Notes under the pieces: model-generated | The model's database searches: none | The model's input: only the letters and a program-made list of their open reading frames with translations | Told to the model about the DNA's origin: nothing | Assembly: GCA_018712665.1 (NCBI GenBank) | Contig: DVGP01000262.1 | Coordinates: forward strand, 1-41,542 | DNA: 41,542 nt | Reading direction: 5' to 3' | From: Candidatus Pelethomonas intestinigallinarum | GTDB lineage: Bacteria > Bacillota > Clostridia > Oscillospirales > Oscillospiraceae | Shown here: positions 15,640 to 22,631 of the stretch, piece by piece | Position numbering within the stretch: position 1 is the stretch's first letter | Layout: the number at the start of each line of letters is the position of its first letter | Program-made: the position numbers and the translations under genes

Positions 15640-15681
15640 AAATACCGCCCGCCGCTGATGCGGCGGCATCAGCGGCGGGCG
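15640..15681 (-). terminator. Terminator of the alpha/beta hydrolase gene
   Basis: A 15-bp perfect stem (15646-15660 with 15667-15681, loop CGGCGG) is followed on the minus strand by TTTTTT within GGTATTTTTTG. It separates the hydrolase from the MarR promoter. Confidence 0.85.
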
Positions 15682-15701
15682 GGCCTGTTTTGGCCCGGTA
15701 T

Positions 15702-16523
15702 CTATGCGTCCCATAAGCCTTGGACAAATTCCCCGATTTGGCCGTTGACAAAATCAATCCGGTCTGTGTTGGCGTTGTGGCCGGCCCCGGGGACCCAGAC
15801 CAGGGGATATCCGCTCCGGCGGGCCCACTCCCTGTTGTATCGTTTAGCGGAACCTGCCCTGTCCCTCTCGCCGCACAACAGCAAGACAGGGCAGGAAATG
15901 GCATACGCCTTCCCAGCCTCAACCGCCTGAGCGAAGATGCGGTAGCCATGATCTGCCAGAGCGCAGTATTCCCTCTTATTGTACTCGCCCATCATCTGGG
16001 CCATCAGTTTTTGACCGTATTCCGTCACGGCGCACCCTGCGGCACCCCAGCGGAGCAGCCACCTCCAGGGAATCGACAAATACATCCCCTTGGTATGTTT
16101 TAAAAGCGCCAGCTCCAGCCCTGTGTAGTACCTGCGCTGGAGGGGACAGGAGTCGATGGAGATAAAGCCGGAGACAGAGCCGGGATATGCCTCCATGTAT
16201 ACCTGGGCAATGTAGCCTCCCAGGGACTGGCCCACCAGGACCGGCCCAGCGATCCCCTCAGCGGTAAAGATCTGTCTCAGGTACCGCGCCAAATCCTCCA
16301 TGGAGAACTTTAGGGCGAAGGGTCTGGACGTCCCGTGGCCCGGGGCGTCCCACACCAGGCAGTTATACCCCTTTCCCAGCTCCGCTACCTGCCCGTCAAA
16401 CAGGCGGTGGTCGGCGGTCAGCCCCGGCAGGAATACCAGCCACGGGCGATTTTCACCGGCCCGGCAAGTCCAATACCGGATGACGCCGTATGGGGTCTCG
16501 CAGCCCTTTTTCAACATATGCAT
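15702..16523 (-). CDS. Alpha/beta-fold hydrolase
   Basis: A 273-residue single-domain hydrolase. Seen: FLPGLTADHRLFDGQ (oxyanion-hole loop), the nucleophile elbow VGQSLGGYIAQ with the predicted catalytic Ser, the acid in CGERDRAG and the His in VPGAGHNAN. This full triad suggests an active esterase, lipase or peptidase-like enzyme; the substrate is unknown. No signal peptide, so it is cytosolic. The ATG at 16523 is used because AAAGGAG lies about 9 bases upstream; an in-frame extension further upstream has no such site. It is a single gene, divergent from pyruvate kinase. Base composition is slightly lower in GC than its neighbours. Confidence 0.87.
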   Translation of the reverse strand: MHMLKKGCETPYGVIRYWTCRAGENRPWLVFLPGLTADHRLFDGQVAELGKGYNCLVWDAPGHGTSRPFALKFSMEDLARYLRQIFTAEGIAGPVLVGQSLGGYIAQVYMEAYPGSVSGFISIDSCPLQRRYYTGLELALLKHTKGMYLSIPWRWLLRWGAAGCAVTEYGQKLMAQMMGEYNKREYCALADHGYRIFAQAVEAGKAYAISCPVLLLCGERDRAGSAKRYNREWARRSGYPLVWVPGAGHNANTDRIDFVNGQIGEFVQGLWDA

Positions 16524-16660
16524 GGGACCTCTCCTTTCCCGGGAAACTCCCCTCTCACGGTACCACCGCCCCGCCGCCATGTCAATCCCCGGCGCTCTGT
16601 TTGGGAATTTTTCCACAGAGAACGGGCCGTTTTCCAACAAAGTCTTAACAAGTTCCCTTC

Positions 16661-16689
16661 TTTACTTGGGCGATGGATTTGGATATACT
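16661..16689 (+). promoter_or_regulatory. Promoter of pyruvate kinase
   Basis: TTTACT (16661-16666) and TATACT (16684-16689) are separated by 17 bases, followed by a leader of about 40 bases to the start codon. Confidence 0.6.
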
Positions 16690-16737
16690 ATAGAAGAGAG
16701 AAAGCGTTTACAGGGAATGAGAAAGAGGAGGATGGCT

Positions 16738-18150
16738 ATGCGTAAGACAAAGATCGTGTGTACCATTGGGCCCGCCTGCGACAACGAGGAGACCCTGGAG
16801 CGGATGTGCCTGGCCGGAATGAACGTGGCCCGGCTGAATTTTTCCCACGGCACCCACCCGGAGCAGCAGCGAAAAATGGACCTCGTCAAAAAGGTGCGGG
16901 AGAAGCTGAACCTGCCCATCGCCATCATGCTGGACACCAAGGGCCCGGAGTACCGCATCCGCACCTTTGAAAACGGAAGTATTACCCTCAGGGAGGGCGA
17001 CGCCTTTACCTTCACCACCGAGCAGATCGTGGGCAACCAGGAGCGGGTGTCGGTGAGCTATCCAGGTCTGATCCACGATCTGGAGGTGGGAGACAAGATC
17101 CTGCTGAACAACGGCCTGCTGGTGTTCCAGGTGGAGGCTCTGGAGGGCACCGAGGCCCGGTGCCGGGTGCTGGTGGGGGGCGAGACCTCCAACAACAAGT
17201 CCATGAGCTTCCCCAACAAGGTCATGAGCCAGGTCTACCTCAGCGAGCAGGACAAGGCGGACCTGCTGCTGGGCCTGGAGAACGAGGTGGACTACATCGC
17301 CTGTTCCTTCGTCTCCCGAAAGCAGGACATCCTGGATGTGAAGGACTTCATCGCCCAGCACACCGACCGGTACATCGGCATCATCGCCAAGATCGAGAAC
17401 CAGGCGGGCATCGACAACATCGAGGAGATCTGCCAGGTCTGCGACGGGGTGATGGTGGCCCGGGGCGACCTGGGGGTAGAAGTGCCCTTCGAGAAGCTGC
17501 CGGCCATCCAGAAAAAGCTCATCAACACCTGCCGCCGCCTGGGCAAGCGGTCCATCACCGCCACGGAGATGCTGGAATCCATGATCCACAACGCACGGCC
17601 CACCCGGGCGGAGATCAGCGACGTGGCCAACGCCGTCTACGACGGCACCAGCGCCGTAATGCTCTCCGGGGAGACCGCCGCGGGCAAGTACCCGGTGGAG
17701 GCGGTGGAGACCATGGCCCGGATCGTGGAACAGACCGAGCAGGACGTGAACTACCAGAGGCGCTTCTGGCAGACGGAGTTCCCCATCCACAACACCGTGG
17801 ACGCCATCTCCCACGCCACCTGCGCCATCGCCATCGACATCAACGCCAAGGCCATCGTGGCCTGCTCCCTGTCGGGGATGACGGTGCGGATGGTGTCCCG
17901 GTTCCGGCCCCCGGTGGACATCCTGGGGCTGACCACCAACGAGCGGACCTGGCGGATGCTGGCTCTGAGCTGGGGCGTGACGCCCCTGATGTGCGAGGAG
18001 GTGCCCTCCACCGACGTGCTGTTCTACACCGCTATGAAGGCCGCCAAGGAGCACATGAAGCTCTCCCCCGGCGATGAGATCGTCATTACCGGCGGCATCA
18101 CCAACGGCCGGTCCGGCAACACCAACCTGCTGAAGGTGGAGACCATCTGA
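16738..18150 (+). CDS. pyk: Pyruvate kinase
   Basis: A 470-residue enzyme catalysing phosphoenolpyruvate + ADP to pyruvate + ATP, the last step of glycolysis. Seen: TKIVCTIGPA at the N-terminus, NVARLNFSHG, LDTKGPE (the usual MDTKGPE), then IIAKIENQAGIDNI with the active-site Lys and Glu, VMVARGDLGVEVP, and TATEMLESM. The C-terminal allosteric-type domain contains TVRMVSRFRP. It lacks the extra PEP-utiliser domain seen in many Firmicutes (which reach about 585 residues), so it is the short form. The ATG at 16738 has AGGAGG 6 bases upstream; a second ATG at 16732 overlaps that site. It is a single-gene transcript with its own promoter and terminator. Confidence 0.95.
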   Translation: MRKTKIVCTIGPACDNEETLERMCLAGMNVARLNFSHGTHPEQQRKMDLVKKVREKLNLPIAIMLDTKGPEYRIRTFENGSITLREGDAFTFTTEQIVGNQERVSVSYPGLIHDLEVGDKILLNNGLLVFQVEALEGTEARCRVLVGGETSNNKSMSFPNKVMSQVYLSEQDKADLLLGLENEVDYIACSFVSRKQDILDVKDFIAQHTDRYIGIIAKIENQAGIDNIEEICQVCDGVMVARGDLGVEVPFEKLPAIQKKLINTCRRLGKRSITATEMLESMIHNARPTRAEISDVANAVYDGTSAVMLSGETAAGKYPVEAVETMARIVEQTEQDVNYQRRFWQTEFPIHNTVDAISHATCAIAIDINAKAIVACSLSGMTVRMVSRFRPPVDILGLTTNERTWRMLALSWGVTPLMCEEVPSTDVLFYTAMKAAKEHMKLSPGDEIVITGGITNGRSGNTNLLKVETI

Positions 18151-18168
18151 CCATATTGTGAAAAGGAA

Positions 18169-18196
18169 GGAGGCCGGCGCGTGTGCGCCGGCCTCC
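18169..18196 (+). terminator. Terminator-like hairpin after pyruvate kinase
   Basis: A 12-bp perfect stem (18169-18180 with 18185-18196, loop GTGT), followed by CTGTTTG, so the U-tract is poor. It also faces the leftward pseudogene that ends at 18233. Confidence 0.7.
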
Positions 18197-18232
18197 CTGT
18201 TTGCCTGGGAACGGGTAGTTGCTTTTCGATAT

Positions 18233-18889
18233 TTACCCCATGACCTCGCCGCCGGGGGCGTCGTTGGCCTGGGACCAGATCTCCACCAGAGCCGGTAGTC
18301 CGTGGTGGGGTCCTCAGGATTGGTAGGATCTTCAGAGTCAGTGGAATCTTCGGGTTCGGTAGGCTCCTCAGCGCAAACTGCCTCGAAGGTAATCCAATCC
18401 GTATCCTGATCATACCATGCATTATGCTCCTCAAGCAAAGCCTTCAGCGCAGGGAAGGTAACTCGCCAGCATACATGGGAGAATCACTCAGCCGGACCTT
18501 CCAGCCGATAAACTCCTTGCCCTCGGGAGCCACTAGATCTGCAATAGCCACCGAAGCGGTAGGATTGGTGCTGATCACGTCGCCGCTGCCCAAGTATTCA
18601 TCCTTCGTTCCATCCCAGGACACGAACCTCACGTTGATGGCATTCACGGCCGTCTCAACCTTGCCGTACAGCTCATACTTCTTCAGCATCAGGGGCAGCT
18701 TTGCTTTTTTGGCCTCGCTGCCGATGTCCTCTGCTTTCTCATACCAACCGTCGAAGGCATCGCCTTCCGCAACGGTCGGATTATAGAACGTATCGTCCTG
18801 CAGATTCTTCCCGCTGATGTGCGCGGATACTGGTAACAGTAACCCAGCTTTCATCATCTGTGTCATAGCCAGCCCTACCCTCTTGTCCG
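18233..18889 (-). pseudogene. Frameshifted C-terminal remnant of a repeat-containing surface protein
   Basis: Protein-like sequence occurs on the minus strand in successive frames. One frame (18444-18866) reads TFYNPTVAEGDAFDGWYEKAED... to GWKVRLSDSPMYAGE. A second picks up at about 18462 with VTFPALKALLEEHNAWYDQD and an acidic, proline-rich linker of PTNPEDPT type. A third ends with ALVEIWSQANDAPGGEVMG and a stop at 18233. At least two single-base shifts (near 18462 and 18285), and perhaps one near 18820, are needed to join them. The FDGWYEKAED and EFIGWKV segments look like bacterial repeat (InlB/Listeria-Bacteroides type) modules of surface proteins. No signal or anchor is seen; the N-terminal part is missing. 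It is probably a decayed gene, or an assembly error. Confidence 0.6.
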
Positions 18890-18956
18890 CACAAAAAGCA
18901 ACTCAGGTCTGGGCCGGGGAGGCCCAGGACCTTCGGGGGTACGGGGACGGAGCCTC

Positions 18957-18986
18957 CAAAAAAAGTGGGGGCCAATGGCCCCCACT
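18957..18986 (-). terminator. Terminator of the Re-citrate synthase-GntR operon
   Basis: A 10-bp perfect stem (18964-18973 with 18977-18986, 3-base loop) followed on the minus strand by a run of at least six T, just after the GntR stop codon. Confidence 0.9.
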
Positions 18987-18991
18987 GAAAT

Positions 18992-19648
18992 TCAAATTGC
19001 CGCTGCCTGTTCGTTGATGAGGATATTGTCCCTGGCCCGCTCCACGTGCTGCGTCGCCAGGGCCTCAGCCTGGGCGGCGTCCCCGGCCGCCAGGGCGTTG
19101 AAGATGGCCCGGTGCTCGGCCGTAGACTTCTGTGCCCGCTGGTTGTCGCTGACGGAGAGCTTCCGGTGGCGCATGAGGCGCTTGAGCAGCCCGGTGAGCT
19201 GCTTATCAAACACCCGGCTGCCGCAGGCGGCATAGATCGCCGTGTGGAAGCGGCTGTCGGACTCCAGGATCTTGTCCGGCAGATCCCGGGAGACATAGAA
19301 CTCCTGGAGGGTGACGATCTCGTCCAGCTCCACCAGCTCCTTCTGCCCGATCCGCTGGCAGCACATGGCCGTGGCAAGCCCCTCCAGCCGCAGCCGGATC
19401 TCCAGCATATCCAGCAGGTCCTGGTGGGTGACCCCCACCACCACAATGGTCTTGCCCCGGCTCTCCACCAGATCGTCCTGCTCCAGGCGGCGCAGGGCCT
19501 CCCGCACCGGGGTGCGGCTGACGTTCAGCTTCTCCGAGAGCTTCAGCTCCGTCAGCACATCCCCCCGCTGGTAGGCGCCGGTGAGGATGTCCTCCTCCAC
19601 CCGCTCATAGACGATGTCCGCCAGGGAGGTTACCTTCCCTTCCGCCAT
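18992..19648 (-). CDS. GntR-family regulator, FadR/FCD subfamily
   Basis: A 218-residue regulator. Residues 1-75 are a GntR winged helix (YERVEEDILTGAYQRGDVL, then LSEKLNVSRTPVREALRRLEQDDLV). Residues 85-210 are an all-helical FCD ligand domain, in which the Asp and His residues that would bind a metal can be found (for example DSRFH and the late EHRAI). FCD regulators usually respond to organic acids. It lies 12 bases after the Re-citrate-synthase-like gene in the same operon, and a perfect palindrome of GntR/FadR type overlaps the operon promoter. Autoregulation by a citrate-pathway acid is a reasonable inference; the ligand is not established. No separate promoter is visible for this gene. 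Confidence 0.9.
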   Translation of the reverse strand: MAEGKVTSLADIVYERVEEDILTGAYQRGDVLTELKLSEKLNVSRTPVREALRRLEQDDLVESRGKTIVVVGVTHQDLLDMLEIRLRLEGLATAMCCQRIGQKELVELDEIVTLQEFYVSRDLPDKILESDSRFHTAIYAACGSRVFDKQLTGLLKRLMRHRKLSVSDNQRAQKSTAEHRAIFNALAAGDAAQAEALATQHVERARDNILINEQAAAI

Positions 19649-19660
19649 GGTCAGCCCTCC

Positions 19661-21034
19661 TCAGCTCTGGAACCGGCCGGGGGCAAATTCCTGGACCTTG
19701 GCCTCCAGCTCGTGGCGGCCCAGGGTGCTCTGCCGCCCATTCTCGTACTCTTCGTCCACCCAGGCCTTCAGCTGGGCCACCAGGGGATCGTTCTTGGCGA
19801 TGGCCGCGTCTCCGGTGAGGTCGTAGTTGTCGTTGATCCAGTAGGCAATGCCCGCCAGCCCGGAGGTCTTGCCGATCATCACCGAGGCGGGGCGGTTCAG
19901 CAGCCGCTTGGTGTCGAAGATGTTGTAGATCTCCTCATCCTTCAGCAGGCCGTCGGCGTGGATGCCCGCCCGGGTGACGTTGAAATTCCGGCCCACAAAG
20001 GGGGTGTTCTCGGGAATGTCGTAGCCGATCTGGTACTTGAAGTACCGGGCGATGTCGGTGATGGCGGTGGTGTCCATGCCGTCCAGAGTGCCCCGGAAGC
20101 CGGCGTACTGGAACACCATGGACTCCAGAGGGACGTTGCCCGTGCGCTCGCCGATGCCCAGCAGGGTGCAGTTGACGGCGCTGGCGCCGTACATCCAGGC
20201 GTGGCCGGCGTTGGCGGTGGCCAGGTGGAAGTCGTTGTGGCCGTGCCACTCCAGGCACCGGGCGGGCACGTCGGCGTAGTGGCGCAGGCCGTAGATGATG
20301 CCCGGCACGCACCGGGGCAGGGTGGACCCGCCGTAGGGCACGCCCAGGCCCAAGGTGTCGCAGGCCCGGATCTTCACGGGGATGCCGGCCTCACGGCTCA
20401 GATCCTGAAGGGCGTTGACAAAGGGCACCACGAAGCCGTAGAAGTCCGCCCGGGTGATGTCCTCCAGGTGGCAGCGGGGGATGACCCCGGCGGCGAAGGC
20501 CTCCTTCACCGTGGCCAGGTAGGTGTCCATGGCCTGGCGGCGGGTCATGTGGAGCTTCTTGAAGATGTGGTAGTCGGAGCAGCTGACCAGAATGCCCGTC
20601 TCCGGGATGCCCATGTCCGCCACCAGCTTGAAGTCCTGGGGGGTGGCCCGGATCCAGGAGGTGATCTCCGGGAAGCGCAGACCCAGCTCCCGGCACTTGT
20701 CCAGGGCCTCCCGGTCCTTCTTGCTGTAGATGAAGAACTCCGTCTGGCGGATGATGCCCTTGGGGCCGCTGAGCCGGCTCATGAGCTTGTAGAGGTCCAC
20801 GATCTGCTGCACGGAGAAGGGCTCCATGGACTGCTGCCCGTCCCGAAAGGTGGTGTCGGTGATCCAGATCTCCTCGGGCATGTTCATGGGCACCCGGCGG
20901 TGGTTGAAGGGGATCTTCGGGGCCTCCTCGTAGCTGAACGCGTCCCGGTAGAGCTGGGGCTCCGCCACGTCCTGGAGCTGGTACTTGTAGGATTTCTGTT
21001 CCAGCAGATGGGAAGAGTTGGAAAGCTCAAGCAT
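19661..21034 (-). CDS. HMGL-like acyltransferase, probably Re-citrate synthase
   Basis: A 457-residue member of the DRE-TIM/HMGL-like family that includes isopropylmalate, homocitrate and Re-citrate synthases. Seen: WITDTTFRDGQQS (57-69, with the catalytic Arg-Asp pair), then ILVSCSDYHIF, RCHLEDITRADFYG, IRACDTLGLGVPYGG, the metal-binding WHGHNDFHLA, and LLGIGERTGN. The extended N-terminus and the TSWIRA and CSDYHIF stretches resemble the Re-face citrate synthases described in Clostridium kluyveri, which condense acetyl-CoA and oxaloacetate. There is no regulatory leucine-binding domain of the LeuA type. Re-citrate synthase is favoured, but a related synthase (isopropylmalate- or homocitrate-like) cannot be excluded. 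AGGAGG sits 9 bases before the ATG. Confidence 0.8.
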   Translation of the reverse strand: MLELSNSSHLLEQKSYKYQLQDVAEPQLYRDAFSYEEAPKIPFNHRRVPMNMPEEIWITDTTFRDGQQSMEPFSVQQIVDLYKLMSRLSGPKGIIRQTEFFIYSKKDREALDKCRELGLRFPEITSWIRATPQDFKLVADMGIPETGILVSCSDYHIFKKLHMTRRQAMDTYLATVKEAFAAGVIPRCHLEDITRADFYGFVVPFVNALQDLSREAGIPVKIRACDTLGLGVPYGGSTLPRCVPGIIYGLRHYADVPARCLEWHGHNDFHLATANAGHAWMYGASAVNCTLLGIGERTGNVPLESMVFQYAGFRGTLDGMDTTAITDIARYFKYQIGYDIPENTPFVGRNFNVTRAGIHADGLLKDEEIYNIFDTKRLLNRPASVMIGKTSGLAGIAYWINDNYDLTGDAAIAKNDPLVAQLKAWVDEEYENGRQSTLGRHELEAKVQEFAPGRFQS

Positions 21035-21050
21035 GGTAGGGCACCTCCTT

Positions 21051-21072
21051 GTATAATTGTATACAATTATAC
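21051..21072. promoter_or_regulatory. Perfect palindromic operator at the Re-citrate synthase promoter
   Basis: A perfect 22-base palindrome centred on TTGTATACAA covers the -10 box and lies next to the ribosome site. The TTGTATACAA core is typical of GntR/FadR-subfamily operators, and a GntR/FCD gene is the second gene of this operon, so this is its probable target. Confidence 0.75.
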
Positions 21073-21093
21073 ATTATGTGCAGGATTTGTCAA
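21066..21093 (-). promoter_or_regulatory. Promoter of the Re-citrate synthase-GntR operon
   Basis: On the minus strand consensus TTGACA (21093-21088) and TATAAT (21071-21066) are separated by 16 bases. The -10 box lies inside the palindrome, so bound repressor would block polymerase. Confidence 0.75.
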
Positions 21094-21121
21094 GAGAAAT
21101 TTTTCCGGGAGAAAATTTTTC

Positions 21122-21150
21122 TTGTCTGCGGCGCGGAATTTCTCTATACT
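21122..21150 (+). promoter_or_regulatory. Promoter of the CAT-like gene
   Basis: TTGTCT (21122-21127) and TATACT (21145-21150) are separated by 17 bases. The leader that follows contains a perfect 6-bp hairpin (GCCCCC 21173-21178 with GGGGGC 21182-21187) just before the ribosome site, which might affect translation. Confidence 0.5.
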
Positions 21151-21207
21151 GAAGGCAACAGATTTACAGTCTGCCCCCTATGGGGGCGATCAGAAGGAGA
21201 TGAGCCT

Positions 21208-21846
21208 ATGGCGTACCGCGTGATCGACAAGGAGACCATGCCCCGGCGGGAGCAGTTCGACTACTTCCGCGCCATGGCCCAGCCCTATGTGGGGATCACA
21301 TGGGAGCTGGACATCACAGACCTGAGGCGGCGGCAGAAGGCGGAGGGCTGGCCCTTCTTCCTGACCATGCTGTATCTGGCGGGGCAGGCGGCCAACCGGG
21401 TGCCCCAGCTGCGCCAGCGCATTCGGGGGGAGGACGTGGTGGAGTACGACCGCTGCGACACCTCCCACACCGTGGCCACGGCGGACGGCAACTTCCGCTA
21501 CTGCCGGGTACGGGGCGGGCTCCCCTTCCGGGAGTTTCTGCCCCTGGCCCGCGCCGCCCACCAGGCGGCCCAGGAGCGGCCGTCGTTGATGGAGGAGGAG
21601 GACGAGGAGTCCCTGCTCTTCGTCTCCAGCCTCCCCTGGACCCCCTTCACCGGCCTGATCCAGCCCACCCCCTCCCCGGCGGACTCCAATCCCCGGATCA
21701 CCTTCGGCGGCTACCACTGGCGGGGAGATCGGCTGATTTTGCCGGTGTCCCTCCTGGCCAACCACGCCCTGGTGGACGGGCGGCACCTGGCCCAGTTCTA
21801 CCAGGAGCTGGAGAAGGCAACGGCGGAGCTGCTGGAACAACCGTAA
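21208..21846 (+). CDS. Chloramphenicol acetyltransferase-like protein
   Basis: A 212-residue protein of the CatA-like acetyltransferase fold. It has the catalytic motif NHALVDGRH (H-x3-D-G, the general-base His with its structural Asp), and the preceding SSLPWTPFTGLIQPT resembles the substrate-site region of chloramphenicol acetyltransferase. Length (212) is near the usual 210-220. An acetyl-CoA-dependent transfer to a hydroxyl is expected, but many clostridial relatives are not resistance enzymes and the true acceptor is unknown. Start at 21208: AGAAGGAG is placed 8 bases upstream; upstream in-frame sequence passes through the promoter. It has its own promoter and terminator, so it is not part of the downstream two-component operon. 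Confidence 0.8.
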   Translation: MAYRVIDKETMPRREQFDYFRAMAQPYVGITWELDITDLRRRQKAEGWPFFLTMLYLAGQAANRVPQLRQRIRGEDVVEYDRCDTSHTVATADGNFRYCRVRGGLPFREFLPLARAAHQAAQERPSLMEEEDEESLLFVSSLPWTPFTGLIQPTPSPADSNPRITFGGYHWRGDRLILPVSLLANHALVDGRHLAQFYQELEKATAELLEQP

Positions 21847-21850
21847 ACAA

Positions 21851-21885
21851 AACTTCCGGGCGGCGCCTGCCGCCCGGAAGTTTTT
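21851..21885 (+). terminator. Terminator after the CAT-like gene
   Basis: A 14-bp perfect stem (21851-21864 with 21869-21882, loop GCCT) followed by TTT; with the final stem bases this makes a five-T run. Confidence 0.9.
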
Positions 21886-21949
21886 ATCGACCTTCCATAA
21901 AAAGAACACAACTCCCATGTACCATAGAAGACGAAAGGGGGGACATTCC

Positions 21950-22627
21950 ATGCACACCATTCTGCTGGTGGAGGACGAGCGAACGCTGCGGGAGCTGGTG
22001 GGGGACTACCTGACTCGCAGGAGCGGCGGACAGTGGCGGGTCCTGCCCGCCGCCGACGGCGGCGAGGCCCTGCTCCTGGCCGCCAGCCAGCCCCTGGACC
22101 TGGCCATCCTGGACGTGATGCTGCCGGACATAGATGGCTTCGCCCTCTGCCGGGAGCTGCGGTCGGGCAGCGACCTGCCCATCCTGTTCCTCAGCGCCCG
22201 GTCGGCGGAGGAGGACCGCCTGCGGGGCTACGGCCTGGGGGCGGACGACTACATGACCAAGCCCTTCTCCCAGGCGGAGCTGTTCGCCAAGGCCGCTGCC
22301 CTGCTGCGCCGGTCCAAGGGGGAGATGGGCAGGGACCTGCTGGTCTCCGGCGGGGTCGCCGTGGACATCCCGGCCCACGCCGCCCTGGTGGACGGCAGGC
22401 GGGTGGACCTGCCCCCCAAGGAGCTGGCCATTCTGCGGCTTTTGCTGGAGGAGCGGGGCCGGGTCCTGCGCCGGGAGGACCTGCTGCTGCGGCTGTGGGG
22501 CTGGGACTACGAGGGCAGCGACCGGGTGGTGGACACCCACGTGAAGAACCTGCGGCGGGCCCTGGGCCCCTGGGCCCGCTGCCTGAAAACCGTCTTCAAA
22601 ACGGGGTACAAATGGGAGGAGGAGTAG
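21950..22627 (+). CDS. Two-component response regulator, OmpR/PhoB type
   Basis: A 225-residue regulator. Residues 1-120 are a receiver domain: the acidic pair in LLVEDER (Glu8, Asp9), the phospho-acceptor Asp55 in AILDVMLPD, Ser in LFLSARS, and Lys in DDYMTKPFS. The C-terminal half is an OmpR-type winged helix (LPPKELAILRLLLEERGRVLRREDLL, then VVDTHVKNLRRAL and TVFKTGYKW). Transcription regulation by phosphorylation from the next gene's kinase is expected. The ATG at 21950 has AAAGGGGGG about 8 bases upstream; an in-frame ATG at 21917 has none. The kinase gene starts 4 bases after the stop. Target genes cannot be told from this window. Confidence 0.92.
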   Translation: MHTILLVEDERTLRELVGDYLTRRSGGQWRVLPAADGGEALLLAASQPLDLAILDVMLPDIDGFALCRELRSGSDLPILFLSARSAEEDRLRGYGLGADDYMTKPFSQAELFAKAAALLRRSKGEMGRDLLVSGGVAVDIPAHAALVDGRRVDLPPKELAILRLLLEERGRVLRREDLLLRLWGWDYEGSDRVVDTHVKNLRRALGPWARCLKTVFKTGYKWEEE

Positions 22628-22631
22628 TGGT

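Noticed and set aside
18330..18420. A CRISPR-like or tandem DNA repeat
   Set aside because: The repeats are short PTNPEDPT-type codon repeats of a protein linker, not spaced repeats with unique spacers.
21208..21846. Annotation as a true chloramphenicol-resistance gene
   Set aside because: The family also contains acetyltransferases of other specificity; the motif alone does not show the substrate.
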